Notes: a model not told the origin generated them from the sequence alone. A DNA stretch of 64,000 nt from Akebia trifoliata (GCA_017979445.1 CM030715.1:8796187-8860186), one strand, 5' to 3'; shown: positions 1 through 11,475, numbered from the stretch's first letter. A program made the numbers and translations.

Positions 1-545
1 TACAACTTGCCTTCGTGGGCTAAAAAAAAAAAATACAGTCATCTCCTTGGATTGGAAAAATTACAATAATGAGAGGGTTGATAACTCATTTTTCCAAAAT
101 TGTGTCCTAAGCCTCTAATCGTATTGAATGCATGCGGCTATAGGTGGCTTCACGGTTACCCATTCTTCAAACCTCAATGCATACCGAAGTACACATGTCT
201 TAGGTTGGTGATTGGGTTGGATGTGTTCGTCCCCGTACCCGAAATAAGCGATCTCGAGTCGTGAAACTACTAAGCATCCGGGTTTAAACTTTTATAGGTA
301 GAGGAGGTTTGTGTAATGGGCTATGCAAGCGTAAGTGCACAAGTGCATTTTAAAAACAAGTATTAACCCCCTTTTACAAGCATTCAACCCACAAAATATT
401 AAAGAACATATTACAACCATTCCCCAAGAATAAGAAGATAAAATATCAAACAAAACACAAACAACAACGATGTTAGAAACAAATATTGAAATTTGTTTTT
501 TTTTTTGTAAAAATGGCCAAATGGTCATGGTTTGAACCCGCAAAC

Positions 546-566
546 TCCCCAGTGGAGTCGCCAAGT
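546..566 (-). other. Primer-binding-site-like sequence of element B
   Basis: Immediately downstream of the LTR end on the minus strand is TTGGCGACTCCACTGGGGAG. It matches in form the PBS-like sequence next to the element A LTR at 13556-13576. The TGGCGACTC start directly after the LTR is the expected position for a tRNA primer site. The priming tRNA was not identified here; tRNA-Arg is known for Ogre elements. Confidence 0.65.
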
Positions 567-1543
567 TGTAGACATGAGAATTTTCACATTTTGAACCTCA
601 ATGTTACGTTGTTTGGAGTCGCCACCATTCTTTTTTGTAAATGGGTGTGAATAGGCACCCGAATCGATTCTTTTGAAAACCATTTTTTATGACATTGTAG
701 TGACTCTCAATCATGGAAAAGGTATGGTCTACCTAAAATCTAAGTAAGGGGATTCGGTTAGAGAATGGGGAAGGTGTTAAGCACCCCATTCTCTCCACCT
801 AAGGTGGTTACCTTTAGATTTGGCCATTTTTGAAAAGGATTAAAATAACAAGTAGAATGCATGAGATGCATGAAGTGGGTGGGGGCATATAGTGTGTATG
901 TACCTCATTGGAAGAGGTTTTGATGTTGGTGTTGACATAAGAGATATCTTATGGAAAAAGACATTCTATGGAGTCAACACACTTTTGCATGAGTTGAAAT
1001 GTCGTTTATGATTTTAGAGAAGTTTCATGAAAGGAGTTCTCTTAGATCTATAACCTTAATGCATGCATGTTTAGCTAGAAACTTAGTGTTTTAACCCATC
1101 AAGAGAGTTACACATTTCTTCATCATAGCCAACATGTGTGATGTGTGTGCATAGTGTACATTATGATGCATGATATGAGAATGGGTTTAAAAGGGCTTCA
1201 ACCTCCATCCTTTCGACCAAACCGCCTCAAGCATTCCATGCCCAAGGTTGAGGTCCAATCTACTCGGAATGAAGGAGGGTTCTCCATTACATCCTAAAGG
1301 CTTCTAAAAATAAAAAAAAAAGGATAAAAGAAGAAGATGCAACTTAAAAGATAAATAAATAACTATTGTCCCACCTTGTCCCTTTTGGAAGTCTTGAAAT
1401 AACTTGAGCTTGTGTAATTGAGAGTTGAAGGATGTGGTTGAGGGTTGAGAGAGTTGAGGGATGAAAGATGAGTAGAGAATTTGGTAGAGTTTTAGGTTGA
1501 GAGATGGAGGCTTGAGAGCATGAGTTGTTCTTAGAAAATGAGA

Positions 1544-1553
1544 GTATTTATAG
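1544..1553 (-). promoter_or_regulatory. TATA box of LTR B
   Basis: The minus strand reads CTCTATAAATACTC. It lies about 1.08 kb from the LTR start and about 980 bp from its end, a plausible U3/R promoter for minus-strand transcription into element B. Confidence 0.5.
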
Positions 1554-1730
1554 AGTTTTTGGAGAATTTTTGAGGATAAAGTGATCCAACCCTAAAAATA
1601 AAGAAAATGGACATGAGATTTAGGTTGTTTCTTTTTGGATTTTCCATTTGTATGAGGGTAAAAATGACATTTGTGAAGAAACCCTAAAAGCATGCTTTGA
1701 TCCTTGGTTTTTTGGTAAATAGAGGTGAGA

Positions 1731-2012
1731 GAACAAAAGTACTTTTGGGAGGATGAATGGGGGAGTGACATGTGTAAAGGTGGAGTGGTAGGTAAAAAGT
1801 AGATCTTGGTTTATTTGTAAATAACTCATAAAACAAGGGTGGAAGTGTAGTTTTGAAATGGACCAATGGGAAAACGAAAGCACATTTGGAAGGGTGAATA
1901 GGAGAATGACATGTGTAAAAGTGAAGTGGTAGGTGAAAAGTAGATCTTGGTTCATTTGTAAATAACAAATAAAGCAAGGATGGAAGTATATTTTTGAAAT
2001 GGACCAATGGGA
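1731..2012. repeat. 141-bp tandem duplication within LTR B
   Basis: Two adjacent, roughly 85-90% similar copies start at about 1731 and 1872. Both carry AGTAGATCTTGGTT, CATTTGTAAATAAC-type and GAAATGGACCAATGGGA blocks in the same order. Long antisense reading frames here are by-products of the repeat. Confidence 0.75.
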
Positions 2013-2224
2013 GAACTCCATGTATGTACTTGAAGATTCTTACCTTTTGAGGGCATAATGGGAAGTTCTCTCACCTTTATGGATTATTACCAAAGACCAA
2101 ATAACCTTTTTGGTTTGACTAAACTTTTTGAGAAGGGCATTCTTGAGTTTTCACAAAAGAAAAGTTGACCCTCCAATTAGATGATGCATTGGGCATTGGG
2201 GGCTTATGAGGTATCAACATGTGT

Positions 2225-2430
2225 CATCTTATGAAGGGGTGAGAGAATGGACTTGGGGTGGGCTTGGTGTTGGGCTTAGGTATGGGTTAGGATATGGATT
2301 TGGGTTTGGGCTTAGAATGGACTTGGCTTTGGATTTAGGATATGGACTTGGGTTTTGGACTTGGGTTAGGTTGGAGGAGGAAATGGACCTTGGTTATGGT
2401 ATGGGTGTGGGCTTAGGATATGGGTGATGG
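2225..2430. repeat. G/T-rich degenerate short tandem repeat in LTR B
   Basis: About 200 bp of variants of GGNTTNGG/GGNTATGG (for example TTGGGCTTAGG and ATATGGATTTGGG). It lies in the U3 part of the LTR. A similar G/T-rich style appears at 15340-15440 in LTR C. Confidence 0.6.
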
Positions 2431-2623
2431 ACATAGGTTTAAAGTGGATTAGGGACAAGGTTGAGTATGCAAACTATATGACATGGTGTATGTATGCATG
2501 TATGCATGAATGATGAAGATAAGTGGCAATGCAGGTCCGTCAAAGAGCTTGAGTTCTAAATCGGAATCAACTCGAGAAAATTTGAATCTTTCTAACGGGT
2601 TCGTGCAAATTGGGGTGTCTACA

Positions 2624-3478
2624 GAACCCTGAGAGACGGAATCTCCATTTCAACCGGCAAGACTGCTTCCATGCCATACACTAAGAAGTAGGGAGTAGCT
2701 CCAGTGGAGGATCGAATTGAGGTTCGATATGCCCATAATGCAAATGGCAGTTTTTCTTACCAATCTCGATGTGATTGACACATTTTTCTGAGGATAGTCT
2801 TAATATTCTTATTAGCTGCTTCGACTGCTCCGTTAGTCTGAGGTCAGTAAGGAGATGATTTATGGTGTGAGATTTTGAACTTTGAACACAATTTGATAAC
2901 CTCAGCTTTGAAGTGCGACCCGTTATCAGATATCAGCTCTGAAGGTACTCCGTATCGACTGATGATGTTCGTTTGAATAAATTTTGCAACTCGAGACGCA
3001 GTGAGGAGAGCATAAGAGGCAGCTTCGACCCATTTGGTAAAATAATCGAAGGCAACTAGAATGTATTCGTGCCCGTTTGATGCCTTAGGCGATATTTTAC
3101 CAATAATGTCAATTCCCCGGACTGAGAATGGCCATGGTGAAGTCAGACCTACTAATTGAGATGGTGGCACATGTATAAGGTTCGCATGTATTTGGCATTG
3201 ATGACAGGTTTTGACCATGCGATGACAATCCGTTTCCATCGTGGGCCAATAGTATCCTTGTCTCATAATCTTCTTAGTTAACATTTTCCCACTCATGTGA
3301 GGGCCACATTCTCCTGAATGTAGTTCAATCATTATCTGTTCAGCTTGATCTTCATCAACACACGACAAATGAATCCCATCATAAGACCTTTTGTATAAAC
3401 TTCCTACGCACAGGATAAATTGAGATGCTAATCTTAGTAGGGTCTGTCGTTCCTTCCTCGATGCTTCTTCTGGGAATT
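2624..3478 (-). pseudogene. Element A integrase, truncated and with an in-frame stop
   Basis: This is the integrase domain of the Pol polyprotein, which would insert the cDNA into the host genome. Residues seen: the zinc-finger part CHQCQ (first His region degraded), the core with D in RGIDIIGK and D in LISDNGSHFK, and the third acid in GAVEAANK near 2815. A TGA stop at about 2841-2843 falls between the second D and the E. The chain reaches a YGMEAV-like block (written with a stop just before it) and is then cut at 2624 by the LTR of element B. Neighbouring frames at 3369-3478 are broken too. Clearly non-functional. Confidence 0.8.
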
Positions 3479-3479
3479 C

Positions 3480-4484
3480 TTATTTTTCCAATACTTTCTT
3501 TATATCGGTGTACCATGGCATTCCATCAGGTAGTCGAGTAGCAATGTTGATCTGATGACAGTATGCGGGTTTGTCTTTAACTTCAACAGTGATCGGTCTC
3601 AATTCCATGCCAGGGGGCAAATGGATCATTAAAGATAAAGTTGCTAAGGAGTCAGCAAATCGATTATCCTCCCTTGACAAGTGTTGGAACAAGATAGCTT
3701 TAAACTTACTGACTAAGTTTAACAAATACTCATGATAAGGTTTCAACTTTTCATCCCTAGTCTTCCATTCTTCCAATGACTGATGTATGACCAAGGCTGA
3801 ATCCCCAAAAACTTCAATTTCTGTAATGCCTAGGTTCAAAGCAGCTTCGAGCCCCGTGATGCACGCCTCATATTCAGCCGTGTTATTAGTGTTCGAAAAG
3901 GCTAATTTAATAGTAATAGGAATGTGGCATCCTTCCGGAGAAAGCAGGACTGCCCCTATTCCATACCCATTTTGATTGGCGGCTCCATCAAAGTACAACT
4001 GCCATGTTTGGTTCTGCGATTCTTCTTTAACGTGCAAGATGTTCTCATTAGGGAATTGATCGACGGGCCTTATTCCTTCTACTACAGGGTGATCTGCCAA
4101 GTATTCTGCTACAGCTCTTCCTTTGATAGACTTCTGTGTAACATGCGTGATGTCAAACTCTGATAACAACAATAACCATCGTGCGGTTCTCCCTATCAAC
4201 GCCGGTTTCTCAAAAAGATATTTGAGAGGATCCATCCGAGATAATAGGATAATTGAATAAGACAGCATATAGTGCCGGAGTCTCTGAGTAGCCCATACTA
4301 GTGCTAAGCAAGTTTTCTCCAAGGATGAATATTTTCGTTCATACTCTAACATCTTCTTACTGATGTAGTAAATGGCCATTTCTTTGTGAGTATCTTTGTC
4401 ATACTGTGCAAGCATGCATCCCATAGCTTCTTCTGTGACTGATAGATAAAGAAGAAGTGGTTCACCCAGTGTAGGTGGAACCAA
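3480..4484 (-). pseudogene. Element A RT-associated RNase H plus second (archaeal-type) RNase H
   Basis: The 334-codon open frame starts with the RT-linked RNase H-like region (KMAIYYISKK-like, then HYMLSYSIILLSRMDPLKYL). It continues into a second RNase H with YFDGAANQNG (first Asp), NTAEYEA (Glu), GDSALV (Asp) and DNRFADSLA (last Asp), so all four metal-binding acids are visible. A second RNase H of this kind is known from the Tat/Ogre lineage. It would remove RNA from the RNA-DNA hybrid during reverse transcription. It is part of a polyprotein, so the first Met here is not a true start. Confidence 0.82.
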
Positions 4485-4489
4485 AATAG

Positions 4490-5336
4490 GTGGGTTTAAG
4501 AGATACTCCTTGACTTGGTTGAAAGCTTTTTGACATTGGTCATTCCAAACTGTTGGTTCATTCTTATTGAGAAGCTTGAAAATAGGTTCACAGACATTGG
4601 TGAGTTGAGCGATGAACCTGCTAACATACTGGATTCTGCCCAGAAAACCTCGAATCTATTTTTCCGTCTCGGACGGCGGCATCTCTTGGATAGCTTTAAT
4701 CTTTACAGGGTCTACTTCGATCCCTCTTTGACTGACTACAAATCCCAACAGTTTTCCAGAAGTTACTCCAAATACACATTTCTGTGGGTTGAGGCGGAGT
4801 TGGTACTTTTGAATCCTTGTGAGAAACTTTTCTAACGCAGTAACATGCCCTAGTCGTTCTTTGGATTTGACTATCATATCATCTACATAGACTTCGACCT
4901 CCTTGTGTATCATGTCATGTAGTAAAGTCGTGGCTACTCTTTGATAGGTGGCTCCAGCGTTCTTCAAACCAAAAGGCATGACCTTGTAGCAGAAGGTCCC
5001 CCACTGCGTGATGAACGACGTTTTTTGCATATCTTGAGGATCCATTTTTATCTGATTGTACCCTGAAAATCCATCCATGAAGGACAACAAAGCGTGCCCT
5101 GCTGTACTGTCCACTAAAACATCTATGTGTGGTAAAGGGAAACTATCCTTTGGGCTTGCTTTGTTTAAGTCTCTAAAATCCACACACATTCTAACTTTTC
5201 CATCCTTTTTCGGCACCGGGACGACATTGGCAATCCACTCAGGGTATTCTACTACTTCCAAAAATCCAGTGTTAATCTACTTCGTAACTTCTTCTTTGAT
5301 TTTCAAAGTCCATTCCGGCTTCATACGTCGAAGTTT
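4490..5336 (-). pseudogene. Element A reverse transcriptase core
   Basis: Typical gypsy RT motifs are visible in order: VVPVPKKDGKVRMCVDFRDL, KDSFPLPHIDVLVD, FMDGFSGYNQI, FCYKVMPFGLKNAGATYQR, VYVDDMIVKS (catalytic YVDD) and LGFVVSQRGIE. The intact block is 5261-4656. A stop lies on each side (near 5279 and 4653), so the RT cannot be made as one chain without readthrough. The closest style is the Tat/Ogre group. Confidence 0.85.
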
Positions 5337-5966
5337 CTATTTGATTGGTCGAGCATCAGGATATAATGGAATTCGATGTTGGACAATATCTGTGCTTACC
5401 CCCGGCATGTCCTCGTAAGACCACGCGAACACGTCTTTCAACTTTCTGAGCAAGTTTATTATCCCTTTGCGTTCATCGAGAGATAAAGTGACTCCTATCC
5501 GAATTTCTTGAGGACTTTCTTTTGTTCCGAGGTTGATAACCTCTACTTCCTCTATTAGAGATTGAGCCAGACGTTCCTCTTCTTGTTCAAGTAATTTGAT
5601 TATTTCAGAGGGAGGTTCTTCGTCAGAAGACTCTCCCTCCGAAGCTAGATTATTAGTTAAATTATTATTGCGCTCGGGGTAATCAAAAATTTCTTTCATT
5701 TCATTGAAAAGAGATGGGGTAACATGACTTATTGCAGACTTGACAGACTCACTCGACTCAGTAGGAAAAACAGACTCCCTAGAAGCAACAGACTCAGCAG
5801 AAATAAATGACTCAACTGGCATGTCAGACTGAACAGGACTAATGGGACCGACAGACCCAGCCTTAACATGCAACACAAGACTGATTACATGATAATTTGA
5901 TAGAGACCCAACAGCGAGTTTGATTACAGACTGAGGATTTGGGATTCCTTTCTCAATTGACAACAC
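5337..5966 (-). pseudogene. Element A linker between protease region and RT
   Basis: A Ser/Glu-rich linker with a run of SVGPISP/ESV-type repeats is followed by a conserved pre-RT block: KDVFAWSYEDMPGVST and VQHRIPLYPDARPIK. The latter pair is typical of Tat-type elements just before the RT fingers. A stop after ARPIK breaks the link to the RT core. Confidence 0.7.
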
Positions 5967-6026
5967 TAAGATACCATGATCTTCAATGAATAGCTGATCT
6001 ATGTTGAGAGAGTCCAGATCGAGCTG

Positions 6027-6476
6027 TCAATCTTCAACTTTCTTCTCCTTAACTTCTATGCTTGCTTCCTTTTCGGGCCATTCCATGCCAAAAAAGATTT
6101 CAAACCCCGATAGACGAGTACCTGTGATGTGATCAATGAACGACTCTGGGAACCCACAGTAGCGGAAGTCTTCTCCTTCTTTCACAAAATAACCATTGAG
6201 GGTCATTCGATAGGGCTTCATTTTAATGAGATCTGTGGTACGCCTTTGCCTTTTAGCAATGGCCTTATCCCGTTTTGTCTTCCAGTATTGGGCCCAATCT
6301 TCCTTAGTAGGCTTATATCCTAGTCTGAATGTGCCGATGGCCTCTTTAATCACTGGTACCTCTTTAATACCTTGCTGCTTGCTACTTAAGCCCATACCAG
6401 GGAAGAATCTCATTTTCTTGAATATATTGGCCATGTAGCAATTAGAGGTATTTTCCATTGGAAAATATTCTTTCAT
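6027..6476 (-). pseudogene. Element A G-patch-like segment between protease and RT
   Basis: The segment contains FFPGMGLSSKQQGIKE, a glycine-rich G-patch-like signature. It is followed by a lysine/arginine-rich stretch (KTKRDKAIAKRQRR) and GYFVKEGEDFRYCGFPE. G-patch motifs in the protease-RT spacer are known from some plant Ty3/gypsy elements. The role is not established; RNA binding is inferred. It is separated from its neighbours by stops. Confidence 0.6.
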
Positions 6477-6536
6477 GGCTTGATCCCAATTGACTGAGCA
6501 TATCTTTTCAAATTTGAACCCATTGAGCTCTACTCC

Positions 6537-6983
6537 CTATTGTTCTGGTTGAATCTCAAGCAACGGCTTATCCTTATCCTCAGTATTATTTATGATTCCT
6601 ACAATTTCAGCATCTCCATGAAGAGTAATTTCTAGCCCATCCTTGATAAACTTGACCTTCTGGTGTAGCGTAGAAGGGATGGCTTTGATCTGGTGTAACC
6701 ATGGTCTCCCTAACAGTAAATTGAAAGAAGACTGGATGTCAATAACCTGAAATTTCACAGGAAATTCGGCTATGCCAGTGGACAGTCGAAGGTGCAAAAT
6801 TCCCAGTACATCCCTCTTGGTGTTATCATAAGCTCTAACACCTTGATTAGTAGGTTTGAGATCTTCAGCCTTAAACCCGAGACAAGTAGCAGTTTTCAAA
6901 ACCAAAGGTACCCTCATCCCATTACAGTCAACTGTAATGTGCAACGGTTTAGTGTGGCTTGCCCCTTCTTTTGGGAGATCCAA
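6537..6983 (-). pseudogene. Element A aspartic protease region lacking the catalytic motif
   Basis: The frame has the flanking parts of a retropepsin-like domain: HITVDCNGMRVPLVL at the front and FNLLLGRPWLHQ, the conserved C-terminal block. The catalytic Asp motif expected between VPLVL and KTATCLGF is absent with the frame kept, so a small in-frame deletion is inferred. The product could not process the polyprotein. Confidence 0.65.
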
Positions 6984-7075
6984 GTCCGAGAAGGATAGGA
7001 TATTCTACACGTAAGTTGCCCCTACTATACTGGCCAGCTGATCTGGAGAAGTTTCAAGGGAGACTTGGGCTGTGT

Positions 7076-8981
7076 TTAGTGCTTTGAGAACAGCCCCCCT
7101 ATGAGCAGTGGAAGCCATGAGTAAACCCATACTGAGATATTGGCCCCTGATTTTTTCAACTGTTTGATCACGGAGTTATCCTCTTCGATGCTTTCCTTGG
7201 TGGGATCATCTCCTTCTTTTCTTGCCAGGGCTGCAGGATTATCAACACAAAGTTCTTGTGGCTTAAAAACTCTTCCCCCTCGAGTCATATGTCTAACTTC
7301 ATCACAGGAAAGGGGGAAAGGCTCATCTTCTTCAATCAACAAGTATAGATCTTCGGCTGTCAAAGGTTCAGGGTTTTTCAGATTCATTTGGGCCAACAGA
7401 TAACTAATGAACGCGGGACTATCGTAACGAGGCGGGGATAAACAATAGGTATCATCCGAGATTAAATCAAATGGTTCATAGTTTGTGGTGAAAACCTCAT
7501 CAATGAAGGCTATCCCGGTAAGGGGGTAACTGGGCGGTTTAACTTGGATTGGATGGATGAGAGAAACAGGGTCGAATGGTAATGGGGTGTGAGACACCAT
7601 GTTCAGGGTTGGTGGAGGTTGATAAGCAGGTAGTGGATTAGTGGTGACATTTGGTGGGCTAGGGATGGTGACCTTTTTGTTGTCAATAAGGTTTTGAATG
7701 GCATGGCGCAAGGTGATACATCGATCCGTGTGATGGCTAGGATTTTGATGGAACTCGCAGAACAAGTTAGCATTGTGTCCAACTGGTAAGGGATTAGGTA
7801 AAGGTCGGGGTTGGATAGGGGTAAGAAGCCCTTTTTTCATTAATTTGTGAAGTGCTACCGTAAGACTCATCCCTAGATTGGTGAACTGACGCGGAGTTCG
7901 AGGTTGACTTGGGTGAACCTGGTTATTAGTCCGGGCTGGGGGTTGAGCTGGGGTAACTGAGGTATTAGCGATGTAAGTATGGTTGATATTGGGTTTGGGA
8001 ACATATGGTTTCTTAGGCTTGTTATCTAAGGGGTTAGAAAGAATTCCAAAAGCAAATGCATCCTCGAGTTTGCTTCCGGCTTGTAACAATGATTCAAAAG
8101 TAAGGAGGTATTGGGCCACTAAGTGCTGAGCATATCCTTGAGAGAGATTCTTTAGAATAATCGCTACTTGTTCCTTCTCCGAAGGTCTATCCCACATTTG
8201 AGAAGCCTTGGCTCTCCAGCGACTAATGAAATCAGTGAATGTCTCCCCATTTTTCTGTTTAGTTGCTTCCAAATCCCTTCTTGAGGTCTCAATTTCAGTA
8301 CTATATTTATACCGATGCCAGAAGGCCTTTGACAAGTTTTCCCATGTACCCACAGTAACTGGATCTTGAGACATTAGCCCAACGTAGTGCTGATCCAGAT
8401 AAAGTCCTTTGGAACAATAATGTCATCTATTCGTCGCTGAGCCCCATAGTGCGCATGTTGGTAACATACACCTTAAGAAGTGTTTTCGCACACCCTGTCC
8501 CACTGAACTTGTCCATCTCAGGCATCACAAACTTCTCTGGCAAATGGATTCTAGGGATGCGGTTCAGAGCTTCAATGCCTGCTTCAATTTCATCAATACC
8601 TGTTATACTCTTCATAGCTGACTCCAATTGAGACATTCTGTTAGATAACGCCGGATGTTCATCAACATACTCTTCGTCTCCGTCGAGTTCGAAGACTTCA
8701 CGTGGACGTTTCTCTTCTACCTTTTTTCCTTTTGGGTCATCTAGAGGATTACCCGTTGATTCTGAGGTCTGTTCTAACATTTCCACCTTGCCCTTTATAT
8801 TGCTGATATCATTGGCAAAGGCTGTCAAGATCTTACGGATCTCCGTGAGCTCAGATTCTAACGCCATCTCTACTTGTTGACTTGGTGTTGTGGTTCGTTC
8901 TAACCGACTGGTCTTACGACTCCAACTAGGAGGTGGACGCTTGAGTTTGGGCGCAATGATAATCCTATATGACCCCATCAA
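7076..8981 (-). pseudogene. Element A gag
   Basis: Two frames, 8981-8427 and 8374-7076, together form a gag. The N-part has a coiled, acidic stretch (MALESELTEIRKILTAF) and LPEKFVMPEMDKFSGTGCAK. The middle has the gag capsid-like block with LEATKQKNGETFTDFISRWR and SQMWDRPSEKEQVAIILKNL. A proline-rich tail and FCEFHQNPSHHTDRCITLRH, a His/Cys zinc-binding-type block, follow. One break near 8375-8426 separates the halves. Gag would form the particle that packages the RNA. Confidence 0.78.
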
Positions 8982-9176
8982 AGGTAGATTTAGTCAATTT
9001 CAGTATTACCCCCTTGATAACATTTTAAGAATCATTTTATTGAGGTTTGTGCACCAATCCATTAATTAATCCATTCACACAATGAGTATTCGAAAAGAAA
9101 ATAAATATTTATTCAAAAAGAAAGATAGTTTTATTGAAAATGATTGACAAACAATATGTTCTTATTAAAACATCTT

Positions 9177-10370
9177 TCAATAAATTTGATTTGAACTATT
9201 TTTACATGGACGCTTGGCTTTGTCTTGATGGTCATCAGGATTACTGTCAGGCTTGACCCTCTTGGCTCTAACAACTGGCTCTCTGAATTCTGCTGGTCCG
9301 TCTGGATACCCTAAGGTGCGCTTGTTCCAAGCTTTCTCAATGAAGTGTACTAACTTTTCAGTCAAAGGCTCAGGGGAAAAGAAAGTTTTGTGCTGAGGTA
9401 AGGATAACTCTGTAGGTACATCGTACTGTTCTGAGATCAGATTAGGATGGTAAAAAGATGTTTCTTCTAAACCAATCAGACGGACATAGTAAGATCCTTT
9501 GGTTCCTAAAACAGGGGGATCAGTCATCCACCAAGGGCACCTAAAATCAATATGACAGGCGAGGCGAGAGTCTAACCATTTGCTCCAAGCTTTGACTGAG
9601 TTGTGACGCACTAACAGGTTTCTCTTGGAAAAATGTTCTAGCCCATATTCGATGTTTGAAGGAACCTCTATGATTTTGAGACGGTCACAAAGTCACATAT
9701 AGAGTAAGTAGGGGCTTCCCTTGAAGCTTTCCCGCTCACCATTTTTTATGGCATCTAAACCTGAGAAGGTTTCGGCTAGGATGAGAGGAACTGGGTTGAC
9801 TTTCCTAGAGAGTTGAGAGGCTATATCTATGAAGGACTCAGGGATAGTTTGGCCATCACTATTGGAGGTCAGTATGTATTGGGCTAGGATTCCTAAGCAT
9901 AATCGATAATCCCTAGTGGCTCGCCAGGCTTCGGGTTTTACATTGATAGGGTGACTGCGGGAGCGATACGGGCCCAGTAAAGGTACTAAGTTCAATCTCC
10001 CGTCATTGACTAAGACCTTGGTTTCTTCCTTGGAAATGTTTAGTCATGTGGCGAGTTCACCAGAATATCCGGTCTTCAATGAGAGCCTGACTAGAGGTCT
10101 TGAAGTGGATATCCTCATGATACCGCAATAATCCTCGTGAGTAGGGCATAAATGCATATACCCTATATGGAATATGTGAAGATAGGGGTTCCATCCCTTA
10201 GCCATAACATGTAAGAGGTTCCAGTCTATCTCAAACTCATGGAAGTAAAGAGCACTCCTCAACGTGAATCTCCCAAAATTGATCTTCTCTACAGGGTGCA
10301 TTCCTATGACGGTTGTTTTGACTAACTGATCGATTGGGTTATCGCCGGCAGCTAACATCCTGGTTGACAC
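9177..10370 (-). pseudogene. Extra ORF (ORF1) upstream of gag, Ogre-type
   Basis: Three minus frames in a row (10370-10044, 9995-9693 and 9611-9177), broken by stops, form one former protein of roughly 400 residues. Visible parts include FGRFTLRSALYFHEFEIDWN, RDYRLCLGILAQYILTS and PWWMTDPPVLGTKGSYYVRL. A Lys/Arg-rich tail (RAKRVKPDSNPDDHQDKAKR) follows. It lies between the leader and gag, where Ogre elements are known to carry an ORF1 of unknown function. I see no domain I can name with confidence. Confidence 0.6.
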
Positions 10371-10419
10371 AAAAGGGTATTTTAGTACTCTTCCAATGGT
10401 CCATGTAAAAGATCAATTT

Positions 10420-10545
10420 ATTTTCTTTTGGAAAATCTTATTCTTATGGAAAATATTTTCTGGAAAATATTTTTTCTTGGAAAACATTTTTTCTAGAGAA
10501 CACCTTTTTTGGAAAACACTCTTTTTGGAAACATTTTCCTTTTCT
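10420..10545. repeat. TTTTTTGGAAAA minisatellite in the element A leader
   Basis: Seven or so imperfect copies of TTTTTTGGAAAACA-type units lie in tandem. They produce a spurious plus-strand reading frame. Confidence 0.6.
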
Positions 10546-11154
10546 TCTTTGAGAATTCAATTTCCATTTGATTTAAATGGCTCGGTCCATCCTGATTGTT
10601 GGATCGAGGTGGACTGGGTCATTATTGTAAAAGAATGGGTTCTTTATTTGGTTGGTGCACCCATTTTAATTTTCAAAAATAAAATTTTTTGATCCTTGAG
10701 GACAATCATACACTTTGATCTCATCATTCACATCGCTCACATACATTCACCAATCAACAGGCTCCATTCAATAAACAACCCGGGAACACCCACGATAAGT
10801 TCGAGTCGTGACCTACTGGGAAGGTTTCTAGACTCTAAGCTTACTACGTGCAATGCATTTTTATCTGGCCACCCTTGCCCAAGCACACCTATATACCTTT
10901 CGGTACGTGATGACTTGGTTTGATATACCGTATAGGTGATAATCTAAAACCTCAATTCACTTCTTTGAAGTCAAAACAGCTAGTTTGATCTCCAGTTAAG
11001 AGGTGGCGCACAATACTGAGCAAGGGCCCACTTAAATACCTCTCGTCTAGAATAGACATAGTCTATCCCCCTCGTACAGTAGGGTACAGCGGGGCAAGAT
11101 CTTGCTTAGGCACCGATTTTGACTAAGAAGTGCAATTGATATACGTAGATTATC

Positions 11155-11475
11155 TTTTATACCTACGGGTACGAGTCAAGAATTGTAGCTTTCATAAATG
11201 GTTTGGCATCCCACGATGGGACCGACCACGTACTAGTACTACGTTGGCAATCGGGACATGTGACTGTGTGGTTTACAATAGATCAAAGGCTCAGGTCGCT
11301 CCAGCCTGGGTGCATCAATATACTTCTCAGAATCACCTGATCAGACGGTATCGATGCCCCAAGTTTGATATACCCTAAGGTACGTGACTGGAGTCATGGT
11401 TTTCATGAATGACGTCGCATCTCCAAAGAGACCGGGCCACGCACTAGTGCCACGTTGGCTATATGGGACGTGTAA
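11155..11475. repeat. Two diverged copies of a ~110-bp block, period ~220 bp, in the element A leader
   Basis: Copies at about 11155-11265 and 11375-11475 share GGTACG, TTTCATRAATG, GGGACCG/GAGACCGGG, CACGYACTAGTRC and ACGTTGGC in the same order. A weaker third start (GGTACGTGATGACTTGG) is at 10900. Confidence 0.55.

Larger units (their letters stand above)
1..2623 (-). mobile_element. Element B: 5' part of a gypsy-type LTR retrotransposon (LTR, PBS, leader)
   Basis: Read on the minus strand, this is a complete LTR (2623 down to 567), then a primer-binding-site-like sequence, then non-coding leader running off the left edge. That order (LTR, PBS, leader) marks the LTR as the 5' LTR of an element lying mostly outside the window. 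It interrupts the integrase of element A at 2624. There is no polypurine tract on the element A side, and the LTR differs from the LTR of element A, so it is a nested insertion and not the 3' LTR of element A. No coding sequence is recognisable in 1-566. The target duplication cannot be checked because the other end is outside the window. Confidence 0.75.
567..2623 (-). repeat. LTR of element B (2057 bp)
   Basis: The minus strand begins TGTAGACACCCCA at 2623 and ends CATGTCTACA at 567, giving inverted ends TGTAGACA/TGTCTACA. It contains a TATA box near 1544-1553, an internal 141-bp tandem duplication (1731-2012) and a G-rich degenerate repeat (2225-2430). A hairpin motif (about 770-785) and a second PBS-like GGTGGCGACTCC (615-626) lie close to its 3' end. 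Apart from the first 12 bases and these two motifs it does not resemble the element A LTR. Confidence 0.75.

Noticed and set aside
1620..2021. Two overlapping minus frames with His/Phe-rich repeats
   Set aside because: They are produced by the 141-bp tandem duplication in LTR B; no codon bias or domain.
2206..2427. Gly/Leu-rich plus-strand protein of 73 residues
   Set aside because: It comes from translating a G/T-rich degenerate repeat in LTR B.
567..2623. LTR at 567-2623 as the 3' LTR of element A
   Set aside because: It differs from the LTR at 13577-15313, no polypurine tract precedes it, the integrase stops mid-domain and a PBS follows it.
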